NCBI GenBank assembly: GCA_902470895.1
Contig: CABRID010000004.1
Location: 1 to 49,982 of the forward strand
Length of the DNA: 49,982 nt
Direction of reading: 5' to 3'
Source: an uncultured Collinsella sp.
GTDB lineage: Bacteria > Actinomycetota > Coriobacteriia > Coriobacteriales > Coriobacteriaceae
Shown: positions 1 through 11,334 of the stretch, piece after piece
Layout: each line of letters begins with the position of its first letter
Position numbering within the stretch: position 1 is the stretch's first letter
The notes under the pieces: generated by a model
What the model was told of the DNA's origin: nothing
What the model saw: only the letters and a program-made list of their open reading frames with translations
Database searches by the model: none
Program-made: the position numbers and the translations under genes

Positions 1-98
1 ACAATGACCTGCCCTCGATCGACGAGGCCGACACCTCCGCCGATGCGGCCGATGCCATCCTCGATGAGCTCGCCGCCACGACCACTGATAAGGAGTAG
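1..98 (+). CDS. rpoB: RNA polymerase beta subunit, 3' end only
   Basis: Only the last 31 codons are present, read in the frame ending at the TAG at 96-98. They encode an acidic, alanine-rich tail (starts NDLPSIDEAD, ends TTTDKE). No catalytic motif is visible. The assignment rests on position: it sits directly upstream of rpoC in the usual rpoBC order, and its final AAGGAG (90-95) doubles as the ribosome binding site of rpoC, which implies coupled translation. The 5' part lies outside the window. Confidence 0.85.
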   Translation, partial: NDLPSIDEADTSADAADAILDELAATTTDKE

Positions 99-104
99 TT
101 GACT

Positions 105-4580
<4,476 letters not shown>

Positions 4581-4606
4581 TTTCCAAGTACGTTAACCGT
4601 CCTTCC

Positions 4607-4643
4607 AAAGACCCGTTTCTCAACAGGGGAGCGGGTCTTTTTT
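4607..4643 (+). terminator. Intrinsic terminator of rpoBC
   Basis: AAAGACCCG (4607-4615) pairs with CGGGTCTTT (4632-4640), followed by more T residues. It starts 26 nt after the rpoC stop. Confidence 0.92.
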
Positions 4644-4653
4644 GCTGAAGAAA

Positions 4654-4684
4654 ACCTGCCAAAAAGGGACAGGTTTATTTTGAT
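4654..4684 (+). repeat. 31-bp repeat, left member of inverted pair
   Basis: These 31 bases are the exact reverse complement of 6453-6483. Each copy contains a small hairpin around GGGACAGG. The pair brackets the sigma/anti-sigma operon, and the left copy lies between the rpoC terminator and the predicted ECF promoter. Confidence 0.9.
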
Positions 4685-4704
4685 AGGGTTTTCCTGCTTG
4701 AATT

Positions 4705-4733
4705 TGAAACATTTCGTTCGGTCAAAGCGTATC
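4705..4733 (+). promoter_or_regulatory. Candidate ECF-type autoregulatory promoter
   Basis: TGAAAC at 4705-4710 is followed after 17 bp by CGTATC at 4728-4733. ECF sigma factors of the SigW type recognise TGAAAC and CGTA boxes about 16-17 bp apart and often control their own gene. It lies 48 bp upstream of the sigma factor start. The assignment is inferred from sequence only. Confidence 0.5.
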
Positions 4734-4781
4734 TATGGTGAGGGCCTCATCAAGAATCATTAACGTCACCGGGAGGTGATT

Positions 4782-5297
4782 ATGGAAGAACAAGCATTTA
4801 GACAGGCGGTCGAAGATCACCGGGATGTCGTGTTTCGGATCGCATTGACGTACCTGCGCGATTGCGCCGATGCCGATGATGTTGCCCAAGATGTCTTTCT
4901 TAAGTTGCTCAAAAGCGATGGACATTTTGAAAGTTGGGAACATCTTCGTCGATGGCTTATCCGGGTCACGATCAATGAATGCAAATCGCTCTTTCGAAAG
5001 CCATGGAGGCGTGTGGAGGATATTGAGAACCTGGCCGATTCGCTTTCGGCGGCGCAGGATGAGACCAAGGCGGTCCTGTCAGACGTTATGCGACTTCCGG
5101 AGCGATTCCGTGTTCCCATCGTGCTCTATTACTATCTGGGCTTTTCGACCTCAGAGATTGCCGAGTTGTTGCATGTACCAGCCGCGACCGTTCGAACGCG
5201 TTTAGCTCGTGGTCGATCGAAGCTCAAATTCATCCTAGAGGAGGGCGACCGTGAAATCCAATCAAATCAAGCAGGCATTCGAGTCCGTCCAAGCTGA
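4782..5297 (+). CDS. ECF-family RNA polymerase sigma factor
   Basis: This 171-residue alternative sigma factor would direct RNA polymerase to a stress or envelope regulon. Region 2 is visible early (DDVAQDVFLKLL), as is region 4 with a helix-turn-helix near the C-terminus (FSTSEIAELLHVPAATVRTR). Length and domain order fit the sigma-70 ECF family. The ATG at 4782 is chosen because GGGAGG (4771-4776) is 5 nt upstream; an in-frame GTG at 4776 overlaps that site. The 3' end overlaps the next gene by 47 nt, the usual arrangement for a sigma factor and its anti-sigma. Base composition is visibly lower in GC than the flanking rpoC and rpsL, and the operon is bracketed by inverted 31-bp repeats, which suggests transfer. 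The target regulon is unknown. Confidence 0.88.
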   Translation: MEEQAFRQAVEDHRDVVFRIALTYLRDCADADDVAQDVFLKLLKSDGHFESWEHLRRWLIRVTINECKSLFRKPWRRVEDIENLADSLSAAQDETKAVLSDVMRLPERFRVPIVLYYYLGFSTSEIAELLHVPAATVRTRLARGRSKLKFILEEGDREIQSNQAGIRVRPS

Positions 5298-6327
5298 TAG
5301 CGATCTTGCAGATCGCGTTCTAAATACCGCTGCGGGTGAGCCGCTTCATCGAAAGGGCCACGCGAAGCCTCTGTATGTTGCCGTAATCGGATGTCTTGCC
5401 GGAGTGTTGGCGACCGGAGGGGTCGCCTACGCCGTTGTCAATTCCAGCTATTTTGCCTCAGCTTGGGGAAACCACGGCAACGGGGATTCCATTACCTGGA
5501 CCAACGGCGGCTCATCGGGGACTCAATATACCTACACCAGAGAGTTCGGTGATGGCATCGCGCCCCAAAGCCTGGAGGGCACAGTCCAGAAGGTTGATCT
5601 GTCCGTCGAGGGTAATGGCTATACGCTCGATATCCATGAGATGGCTATTGACCAAAACGGCTGCGGAGCCGTGACGTTTACGTTGTCCAATCCAAATGGC
5701 GTTAACTACTACAAGCCGGCAGCAGAGACAGGCGAACTTGTTCTCTATGGTGAAGAAGAACAGGGCATCGGCACGCCCGATATGAAGTTCGGCGAGGAAT
5801 GGCCTGACACACGCAGCACCATTGATAAGGACACATCAAGCGATACTGTCATTAATGGCACGATGTACTTTGCCGCTATGGATCGCGAGCGAGATTTGCA
5901 ACATGCGGTCACCTGGAATATCCACTGGACCGAGGGTGAAGGTGAGAGTGCGAGGCGGTTTGAGGCGTCGACACCCGAGTTCAATATTGGAGCGTACGTC
6001 GATACAAAGGAACTCCGCTCCGATGACTCGCCTCTCGAGATCAGCCCGTTTTCTATCCAGACACACATCGATGATTTGGGCATTGACGCAGTCACGAAGA
6101 AGTTAACGGTTACCTACAAGGATGGATCGGAGCAGATTATCGAAGATGACGACGCAGGGGCGTTCAACTTATATTTTTCTTATACGCGCAATAGCGGAGA
6201 GAACATCTGGGTGCCAACGAAGTTGATTGATGTCGACCAAGTGGTCTCAGTAACGCTTGAGGGCACGAGGTGCACGTCAACAGGAGAGACCGAAACGGAA
6301 GAGTCCTTTACTATCGTCTATTCGTAA
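5251..6327 (+). CDS. Membrane-anchored anti-sigma-like protein
   Basis: This 358-residue protein has a short cytoplasmic N-terminus (about 1-40), one transmembrane segment (about 41-63, YVAVIGCLAGVLATGGVAYA) and a large extracellular domain of about 290 residues rich in beta-prone, polar and acidic sequence. This is the layout of anti-sigma or sensor proteins paired with ECF factors. The extracellular part resembles the DUF4179-type proteins found beside sigma genes, though that is from memory of the family. It starts at GTG 5251 behind GAGGAGGG, inside the sigma gene, so the two are probably co-translated. It is expected to hold the sigma factor at the membrane until an envelope signal arrives. 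The N-terminal part is short for a classical zinc anti-sigma domain, and no HxxxCxxC motif is seen. Confidence 0.7.
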   Translation: MKSNQIKQAFESVQADSDLADRVLNTAAGEPLHRKGHAKPLYVAVIGCLAGVLATGGVAYAVVNSSYFASAWGNHGNGDSITWTNGGSSGTQYTYTREFGDGIAPQSLEGTVQKVDLSVEGNGYTLDIHEMAIDQNGCGAVTFTLSNPNGVNYYKPAAETGELVLYGEEEQGIGTPDMKFGEEWPDTRSTIDKDTSSDTVINGTMYFAAMDRERDLQHAVTWNIHWTEGEGESARRFEASTPEFNIGAYVDTKELRSDDSPLEISPFSIQTHIDDLGIDAVTKKLTVTYKDGSEQIIEDDDAGAFNLYFSYTRNSGENIWVPTKLIDVDQVVSVTLEGTRCTSTGETETEESFTIVYS

Positions 6328-6332
6328 GGTCT

Positions 6333-6367
6333 GAGGCCGCTTTCTACTAGGGGAAGCGGCCTCTTTT
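6333..6367 (+). terminator. Intrinsic terminator of the sigma operon
   Basis: GAGGCCGCTT (6333-6342) pairs with AAGCGGCCTC (6354-6363), followed by TTTT. It starts 6 nt after the stop codon. Confidence 0.9.
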
Positions 6368-6452
6368 GCGTTAAATGGAAACGCCGCCGATTTCCATGCG
6401 ACAGATGAGAGCAGATTACCGCTGGAGCGCGACGTTTCCCCAGATAAAACCG

Positions 6453-6483
6453 ATCAAAATAAACCTGTCCCTTTTTGGCAGGT
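6453..6483 (-). repeat. 31-bp repeat, right member of inverted pair
   Basis: Exact reverse complement of 4654-4684. The inner flanks continue to match weakly for about 12 nt, while the outer flanks do not match. No target duplication is evident. Confidence 0.9.
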
Positions 6484-6505
6484 AACGTTGCCCCGACGAG
6501 CACAT

Positions 6506-6646
6506 CGGATTCCCGGTCCGGGCGGCCCGCTGTTTAAGTTTGTCGCGAGTTCCGCACGCAAAGGAAAGCACTTAATGTGCTTTCCGTCTTGCGCAGGACT
6601 GTAGAGCAGCAAACTTAAACAGCGGGCCGCCCGGACCGGGAATCCG
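6506..6646. repeat. Fold-back element, copy 1 (36-bp arms, 69-nt core)
   Basis: Positions 6506-6541 are perfectly complementary to 6611-6646, giving 36 bp. They enclose a 69-nt core at 6542-6610. The core has a 9-bp hairpin (GGAAAGCAC, 6563-6571; GTGCTTTCC, 6577-6585; loop TTAAT). Beneath it is a 5-bp helix (CGCAA, 6557-6561; TTGCG, 6589-6593). The core outer strands match copy 2 at 23820-23888. The whole unit can fold as one 141-nt hairpin. It lies about 84 bp upstream of the str operon promoter. It could be a structured RNA or a small mobile element; no protein gene is attached. It fills most of the gene-free stretch 6368-6851. Confidence 0.85.
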
Positions 6647-6729
6647 CCCCCGCGCACAGAAGGGGATTCCTTTTGTGTAGGCTTTGCGGAAATATGCTCA
6701 TTTTGGGATACGCCCGGCGGCGTGGTCTG

Positions 6730-6758
6730 TTGACGGCACAGCTAACGCCACGTATCCT
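6730..6758 (+). promoter_or_regulatory. Housekeeping promoter of the str operon
   Basis: TTGACG (6730-6735), a 17-bp spacer and TATCCT (6753-6758) form a good vegetative promoter. It leaves a leader of about 85 nt before rpsL. Confidence 0.75.
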
Positions 6759-6851
6759 ATCGAACTGCGTGTTTCGTAGGGGGATGCTGACCCCTCGATT
6801 CAAGCCGTTGCACTTTACAGAAAGCTGGAATCATTCGAGAAGGAGTACGCT

Positions 6852-7229
6852 TTGCCTACTATTAACCAGCTGGTTCGCCAGGGCCGTCGTTCCGTGCCCA
6901 AGAAGTCCAAGAACGCTGCTCTGCAGCACAACTCCCAGAAGCGCGGCGTGTGCACCCGCGTCTTCACCACGAGCCCTAAGAAGCCGAACTCGGCTCTTCG
7001 TAAGGTTGCCCGTGTTCGCCTTGTCAACGGCATCGAAGTTACTGCTTACATCCCGGGTGAGGGCCACAACTTGCAGGAGCACTCCATCGTGCTCGTCCGC
7101 GGCGGTCGTGTCCGTGACCTCCCTGGTGTCCGTTATCACGTCATCCGTGGCGCCTACGACGCTGCTCCGGTCCAGAACCGTATGCAGGCCCGTTCCAAGT
7201 ACGGTGCTAAGCGCCCCAAGGCCAAATAA
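6852..7229 (+). CDS. rpsL: 30S ribosomal protein S12
   Basis: S12 is a 30S subunit protein at the decoding centre, needed for translational accuracy. The 125-residue protein shows the family signatures KRGVCTRVFTT, PKKPNSALRK and GHNLQEHS. Lys43, the main streptomycin site, is retained. Residue 88, usually lysine in RGGRVKDLPG, is arginine here (codon CGT). K88R is a known streptomycin-resistance substitution in other bacteria. The start is TTG at 6852, with AGGAG (6841-6845) 6 nt upstream. It is the first gene of the str operon, with rpsG following after 73 nt. Confidence 0.98.
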   Translation: MPTINQLVRQGRRSVPKKSKNAALQHNSQKRGVCTRVFTTSPKKPNSALRKVARVRLVNGIEVTAYIPGEGHNLQEHSIVLVRGGRVRDLPGVRYHVIRGAYDAAPVQNRMQARSKYGAKRPKAK

Positions 7230-7302
7230 GCCAGATAACGTTTTGATACTTTCGCCGTGTGCCGCCTAAGCGCCGCACGGTAGACACTTAAGGAGATTTC
7301 AC

Positions 7303-7776
7303 ATGCCGCGTCGTGCAGCAGCTAATCGTCGTGAGGTTCAGCCTGACGCCGTTTACAACAACCGCCTGGTGACTCAGCTCATCAACAAGGTCCTTCTTGA
7401 CGGCAAGAAGGCCACCGCTGAGCGCATCGTTTACACCGCTTTCGAGATCGTTGCCGAGAAGTCCGAGGGTGGCGACGCTCTCGCTACCTTCAAGAAGGCT
7501 ATGGACAACGTCAAGCCCACGCTCGAGGTTAAGCCCAAGCGTGTCGGTGGCGCTACCTATCAGGTCCCGATGGAGGTCAACTCCCGTCGTTCCACCGCTC
7601 TGGGTATCCGCTGGATCGTCAACTTCTCCCGCGCTCGCAAGGAGAAGACCATGGCCGAGCGTCTCGCCAACGAGATCCTCGACGCTTCCAACGGCCTGGG
7701 CGCTTCCGTCAAGAAGCGTGAGGACGTCTTCAAGATGGCCGAGGCCAACCGCGCGTTCTCTCACTATCGTTGGTAA
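7303..7776 (+). CDS. rpsG: 30S ribosomal protein S7
   Basis: S7 is a primary 16S rRNA-binding protein that nucleates assembly of the 30S head and contacts the E-site tRNA. The 157-residue length is normal. It begins MPRRAAANRR and shows the family pattern LINKVLLDGKKATAERIVY and, near the C-terminus, NRAFSHYRW. The ATG follows AAGGAG. It lies between rpsL and fusA, with 19 nt to fusA, in the standard str order. Confidence 0.98.
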   Translation: MPRRAAANRREVQPDAVYNNRLVTQLINKVLLDGKKATAERIVYTAFEIVAEKSEGGDALATFKKAMDNVKPTLEVKPKRVGGATYQVPMEVNSRRSTALGIRWIVNFSRARKEKTMAERLANEILDASNGLGASVKKREDVFKMAEANRAFSHYRW

Positions 7777-7795
7777 GTTAAGGTAAGGAACTAAC

Positions 7796-9895
7796 ATGGC
7801 TAAGCCTAAGTACAAGCTTTCCGATACCCGTAACATCGGCATCATGGCCCACATCGATGCCGGTAAGACCACCACGACCGAGCGTATTCTTTACTACACC
7901 GGTAAGACCCACAAGATCGGTGAGGTCCATGAGGGCGCTGCCACCATGGACTGGATGGTTCAGGAGCAGGAGCGCGGCGTAACCATTACCTCCGCTGCTA
8001 CCACGTGCTTCTGGAACAAGGACGGTAAGGACTACCGCATCCAGATCATCGATACTCCGGGCCACGTTGACTTCACCGCCGAGGTCGAGCGCTGCCTGCG
8101 CGTCCTCGATGGCGCTGTCGCCGTCTTCGACGCCGTTGCCGGCGTTCAGCCCCAGTCTGAGACCGTTTGGCGTCAGGCTTCTACCTTCAACGTCCCCCGC
8201 ATCGCCTTCATCAACAAGTATGACCGCGTGGGCGCTGACTTCTTCAACGCTATCGAGACCATGAAGGATCGTCTCGACGCTAACGCCGTGGCCGCTCAGG
8301 TCCCGATGGGCGCCGAGGACAACTTCTGGGGCGTCATCGACCTGGTCACCATGACTGCATGGGACTTCAAGGCCGACGAGAAGGGCATGACCTACCCCGA
8401 GCCGATGGACGAGATCCCGGCTGAGTTTGCCGACATCGCTGCCACCAAGCGCGAGGAGCTCCTCGACGCTGCTGCCAGCTTTGATGACGAGCTCATGGAG
8501 AAGATCCTCATGGAGGAGGACTTCACCGTCGAGGAGCTCAAGGCTGCTCTGCGCAAGGGCGTTCTGGCCAACGAGCTCAACCTCGTCTTCGTGGGTTCCG
8601 CCTACAAGAACAAGGGCGTTCAGGAGCTGCTCGACGCTGTCGTCGACTACCTGCCCAGCCCGCTCGACGTCGAGGCCGTCACCGGTACCGATCCGGACAC
8701 CGGCGAGGAGATCCAGCGTCATCCTTCCTTCGACGAGCCCTTCTCCGGCCTGGTCTTCAAGATCATGACCGACCCGTTCGTCGGTAAGCTCACCTATGTC
8801 CGCGTTTACTCCGGCCGCGCCGAGTCCGGCTCCTACGTGGTCAACGCTTCCAACGGTCAGCGCGAGCGCCTCGGCCGCATCCTCGAGATGAACGCTGCCG
8901 AGCGTATCGACCGTGACGACGCTGCCGCCGGCGACATCGTCGCTTGCGTCGGCTTTAAGAACTCCACCACCGGTGACACCCTGTGCGAAGAGGGCAAGGA
9001 GATCGTCCTCGAGAAGATCGAGTTCGCTAAGCCCGTTATCGACGTTGCCATCGAGCCCAAGACCAAGGCCGAGCAGGACAAGATGTCCCTGGCTCTGACC
9101 AAGCTCGCCGAGGAGGACCCGACCTTCCAGGTGTCCACCAACCACGAGACCGGCCAGACCATCATCGCCGGCATGGGCGAGCTGCACCTCGAGATCATCG
9201 TCGACCGTCTGCTCCGCGAGTTCAAGGTTGACGCTAACGTTGGTAAGCCCCAGGTTGCCTACCGCGAGACCGCTGGTCACGACGTCGAGAAGGCTGAGGG
9301 CAAGTTCGTCCGTCAGTCCGGTGGTCGCGGTCAGTACGGCCACGCCGTCATCAAGCTCGAGAAGATGGAGGAGGGCTTCGGCTACGAGTTCGTCAACGCT
9401 ATCGTCGGCGGCGTCGTGCCCAAGGAGTACATCCCGTCCATCGACAAGGGCATCCAGGAGGCCCTGAACACCGGTGTTATCGCCGGCTTCCCGGTCCTCG
9501 ACGTTAAGGTCACCCTGTTCGACGGTTCTTACCACGAGGTCGACTCCTCCGAGGCCGCCTTCAAGATCGCCGGTTCCATGGCTATCAAGGACGCCCTCAA
9601 GAAGTCCGATCCGCAGCTGCTCGAGCCGATCATGGCTGTTGAGGTCGAGACCCCCGAGCAGTACATGGGCGACGTTATGGGCAACCTCTCCGGTCGCCGC
9701 GGCAAGATCGAGGGCATGGAGGATCGCAAGAACAGCAAGCTCATCCGTGCCAAGGTGCCGCTGGGCGAGATGTTCGGTTACGCTACCGACCTTCGCTCCC
9801 AGACCCAGGGCCGTGCATCCTACACGATGCAGTTCGACTCTTATGAGCCCGCGCCCAAGTCCATCGTGGACGAGGTCATGAGCAAGAACGCCTAA
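7796..9895 (+). CDS. fusA: Elongation factor G
   Basis: EF-G is the cytoplasmic GTPase that drives ribosomal translocation and, with RRF, ribosome recycling. The 699-residue protein has the P-loop AHIDAGKTTTTER (about 18-30), the switch II DTPGHVDFT and the guanine-specificity NKYD motif, here in FINKYDRVG. Domains II to V follow, including the domain IV segment GGRGQYGHA. Length and order are normal. It sits in the str operon behind rpsG. The next gene is rpsJ, because tuf, which often follows fusA, is absent here. Confidence 0.98.
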   Translation: MAKPKYKLSDTRNIGIMAHIDAGKTTTTERILYYTGKTHKIGEVHEGAATMDWMVQEQERGVTITSAATTCFWNKDGKDYRIQIIDTPGHVDFTAEVERCLRVLDGAVAVFDAVAGVQPQSETVWRQASTFNVPRIAFINKYDRVGADFFNAIETMKDRLDANAVAAQVPMGAEDNFWGVIDLVTMTAWDFKADEKGMTYPEPMDEIPAEFADIAATKREELLDAAASFDDELMEKILMEEDFTVEELKAALRKGVLANELNLVFVGSAYKNKGVQELLDAVVDYLPSPLDVEAVTGTDPDTGEEIQRHPSFDEPFSGLVFKIMTDPFVGKLTYVRVYSGRAESGSYVVNASNGQRERLGRILEMNAAERIDRDDAAAGDIVACVGFKNSTTGDTLCEEGKEIVLEKIEFAKPVIDVAIEPKTKAEQDKMSLALTKLAEEDPTFQVSTNHETGQTIIAGMGELHLEIIVDRLLREFKVDANVGKPQVAYRETAGHDVEKAEGKFVRQSGGRGQYGHAVIKLEKMEEGFGYEFVNAIVGGVVPKEYIPSIDKGIQEALNTGVIAGFPVLDVKVTLFDGSYHEVDSSEAAFKIAGSMAIKDALKKSDPQLLEPIMAVEVETPEQYMGDVMGNLSGRRGKIEGMEDRKNSKLIRAKVPLGEMFGYATDLRSQTQGRASYTMQFDSYEPAPKSIVDEVMSKNA

Positions 9896-9956
9896 GTTCG
9901 AGCTCCCTGTTACGTAATCCTGCGAGAACATCTCTCGCACTCTTTGGAGGTTTAAG

Positions 9957-10265
9957 TTGGCTACCCAGAAGATCCGCATTCGCCTCAAGGGCTATGATCA
10001 CGAGGTCGTCGATCAGTCCGCGAAGCTCATCGTCGAGACCGCTCAGAAGACCGGCGCTCGCGTTTCCGGTCCTGTCCCCCTGCCCACCGAGCGCAACCTG
10101 TACACGGTTATCCGCTCGCCGCACGTGAACAAGGACTCCCGTGAGCAGTTCGAGATGCGCACCCACAAGCGCCTCATCGACATCCTCGACCCCACCTCGG
10201 GCACCGTTGATTCGCTCATGCGTCTCGACCTCCCCGCTGGCGTCGACATCGACATCAAGCTCTAA
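9957..10265 (+). CDS. rpsJ: 30S ribosomal protein S10
   Basis: S10 is a 30S head protein that also acts in transcription antitermination as NusE. The 102-residue length is typical, with signatures IRLKGYDHEVVD, PLPTERNLYTVIRSPHVNKDSREQ split by family-typical residues, and MRTHKRLIDI. The start is TTG at 9957, with GGAGG (9946-9950) 6 nt upstream. It ends the str operon here. Its usual partner rplC begins 13.9 kb away, beyond the fatty acid operon, so the classical S10 operon is split. Confidence 0.97.
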   Translation: MATQKIRIRLKGYDHEVVDQSAKLIVETAQKTGARVSGPVPLPTERNLYTVIRSPHVNKDSREQFEMRTHKRLIDILDPTSGTVDSLMRLDLPAGVDIDIKL

Positions 10266-10286
10266 GCGATATCGCTCATAGCTTAC

Positions 10287-10322
10287 AGGGCCCCGCTGCC
10301 GTTACGGTAGCGGGGCCCTTTT
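10287..10322 (+). terminator. Intrinsic terminator of the str operon
   Basis: AGGGCCCCGCTGCC pairs with GGTAGCGGGGCCCT around a GTTAC loop, followed by TTTT. It lies between the convergent rpsJ and birA and may serve both strands. Confidence 0.92.
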
Positions 10323-10381
10323 GTTTTGAGTTTAGATTTTGGGATAGCGAATTCGTCTGCCGAGCCGGCGGCTGCGGCGCC

Positions 10382-11158
10382 CTATTCGCTCAGGGGGCGC
10401 AAGGATGCTTCTTCGAAGTGGAAGACGCACAAGCCGCTCTCGGTCTCAATGCATGCGCGGCCGCAATCGTCGACCGTTCTAAATATGCCTCGTGCCAGCT
10501 CGTCTCCAGCGGGGGAGCGGGCGATAACGTGCTTCCCGATCCAATTGAGGTGAGCGATATATTCGTCGTGGACGGGCGCGAGCGGACCGGCGTCTTCTTC
10601 CTTGGCGTTGAGGCGCTCTGCCCAGGTATCTACAGCGTCTATAACTGCGTGATAGACCTCATCGAGGAGCATGTCGACGGCGGGAACGCTCTCGTTGAGG
10701 TCCGAGAGGCCAATTGCCGCCAGGCCGCCATCGGGCACCTCTTGGGGCGTGTAGTTTACGTTGACACCAATGCCGCAGACGGCGAAAGGTTTGCCTTCGT
10801 TATCGCGTGCGGCCTCGACCAGAATGCCGCCGAGCTTGCGTCCTCGCACGACCAGGTCGTTGGGCCATTTAAGGCGAATCTCGTTTGCAAGACCCTGCTT
10901 TTCGAGTGCTTCGAGCACCGCTAGGCCGCTGACGGCGGCAAGACCAGAGTACTTTGCGGGATTAACGCATGGACGCAGGACAATCGAAAACAATAGGTTG
11001 CCGGCGGTTGAATCCCACTTGTGGCCGCGCCGGCCGCGTCCTGCCGTTTGCGCGCGGGCGGCAAGTCCTGTGCCGTGCGGCGCACCCTGTTTTCCTGCCT
11101 CGAGCAGGTCATCGTTGGTCGATCCGGTTACGTCGACTATCGTTAAACGAGAATCCAT
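10382..11158 (-). CDS. birA: Biotin--[acetyl-CoA-carboxylase] ligase
   Basis: This enzyme activates biotin with ATP and attaches it to the lysine of BCCP (AccB, 16538-17011). The 258-residue protein shows the ligase motifs GSTNDD, QTAGRGRRGHKW and LKWPNDLVV, then GGILVE and GIGVNVN, and a small C-terminal SH3-like domain. It lacks the N-terminal helix-turn-helix of the bifunctional E. coli BirA, so it is a catalytic-only form and should not repress biotin genes. It is divergent from fabH across a 176-bp gap with two similar operator-like boxes, which suggests shared control with the pathway it serves. Confidence 0.93.
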   Translation of the reverse strand: MDSRLTIVDVTGSTNDDLLEAGKQGAPHGTGLAARAQTAGRGRRGHKWDSTAGNLLFSIVLRPCVNPAKYSGLAAVSGLAVLEALEKQGLANEIRLKWPNDLVVRGRKLGGILVEAARDNEGKPFAVCGIGVNVNYTPQEVPDGGLAAIGLSDLNESVPAVDMLLDEVYHAVIDAVDTWAERLNAKEEDAGPLAPVHDEYIAHLNWIGKHVIARSPAGDELARGIFRTVDDCGRACIETESGLCVFHFEEASLRPLSE

Positions 11159-11253
11159 AACAGCTGCTACCTCCTAAGTAAATAAGGCAATCGCGCAATG
11201 GTGTCGAGAGATAGACACAATGTGAAGCCTTTGTCGCATTTGGACAATTTAAT

Positions 11254-11316
11254 GTTAACACGTCAACAAAGACTGAAATGCGTTATCCTCTCTTGGTTGA
11301 TGTAAACACGTCAACA
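11254..11316 (+). promoter_or_regulatory. Paired operator-like boxes upstream of fab operon
   Basis: TGTTAACACGTCAACA (11253-11268) and TGTAAACACGTCAACA (11301-11316) are near-identical and 48 bp apart start to start. Each is close to a palindrome of the form TGTTnACnnGTnAACA. The second ends 4 nt before the fabH ribosome binding site (AAAGGAGG, 11321-11328). They probably bind a fatty acid regulator, but no regulator gene is adjacent and I do not recognise the box. No clear -35/-10 pair was found for fabH. Confidence 0.55.
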
Positions 11317-11334
11317 ACTCAAAGGAGGTTAGTG

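Noticed and set aside
6506..6646. Retron msr-msd or group II intron
   Set aside because: Inverted arms suggested it, but no reverse transcriptase is nearby and the core lacks the conserved features of either.
6454..6657. Minus-strand small ORFs through both fold-back cores (also 23696-23890), sharing the peptide LYSPAnDGnHIKC
   Set aside because: All codon differences between the two copies alter the amino acid while base pairing is kept, so the frame is incidental.
7778..9988. A 736-codon open frame antisense to fusA
   Set aside because: High-GC codon bias keeps the opposite strand open; EF-G on the plus strand is complete and certain.
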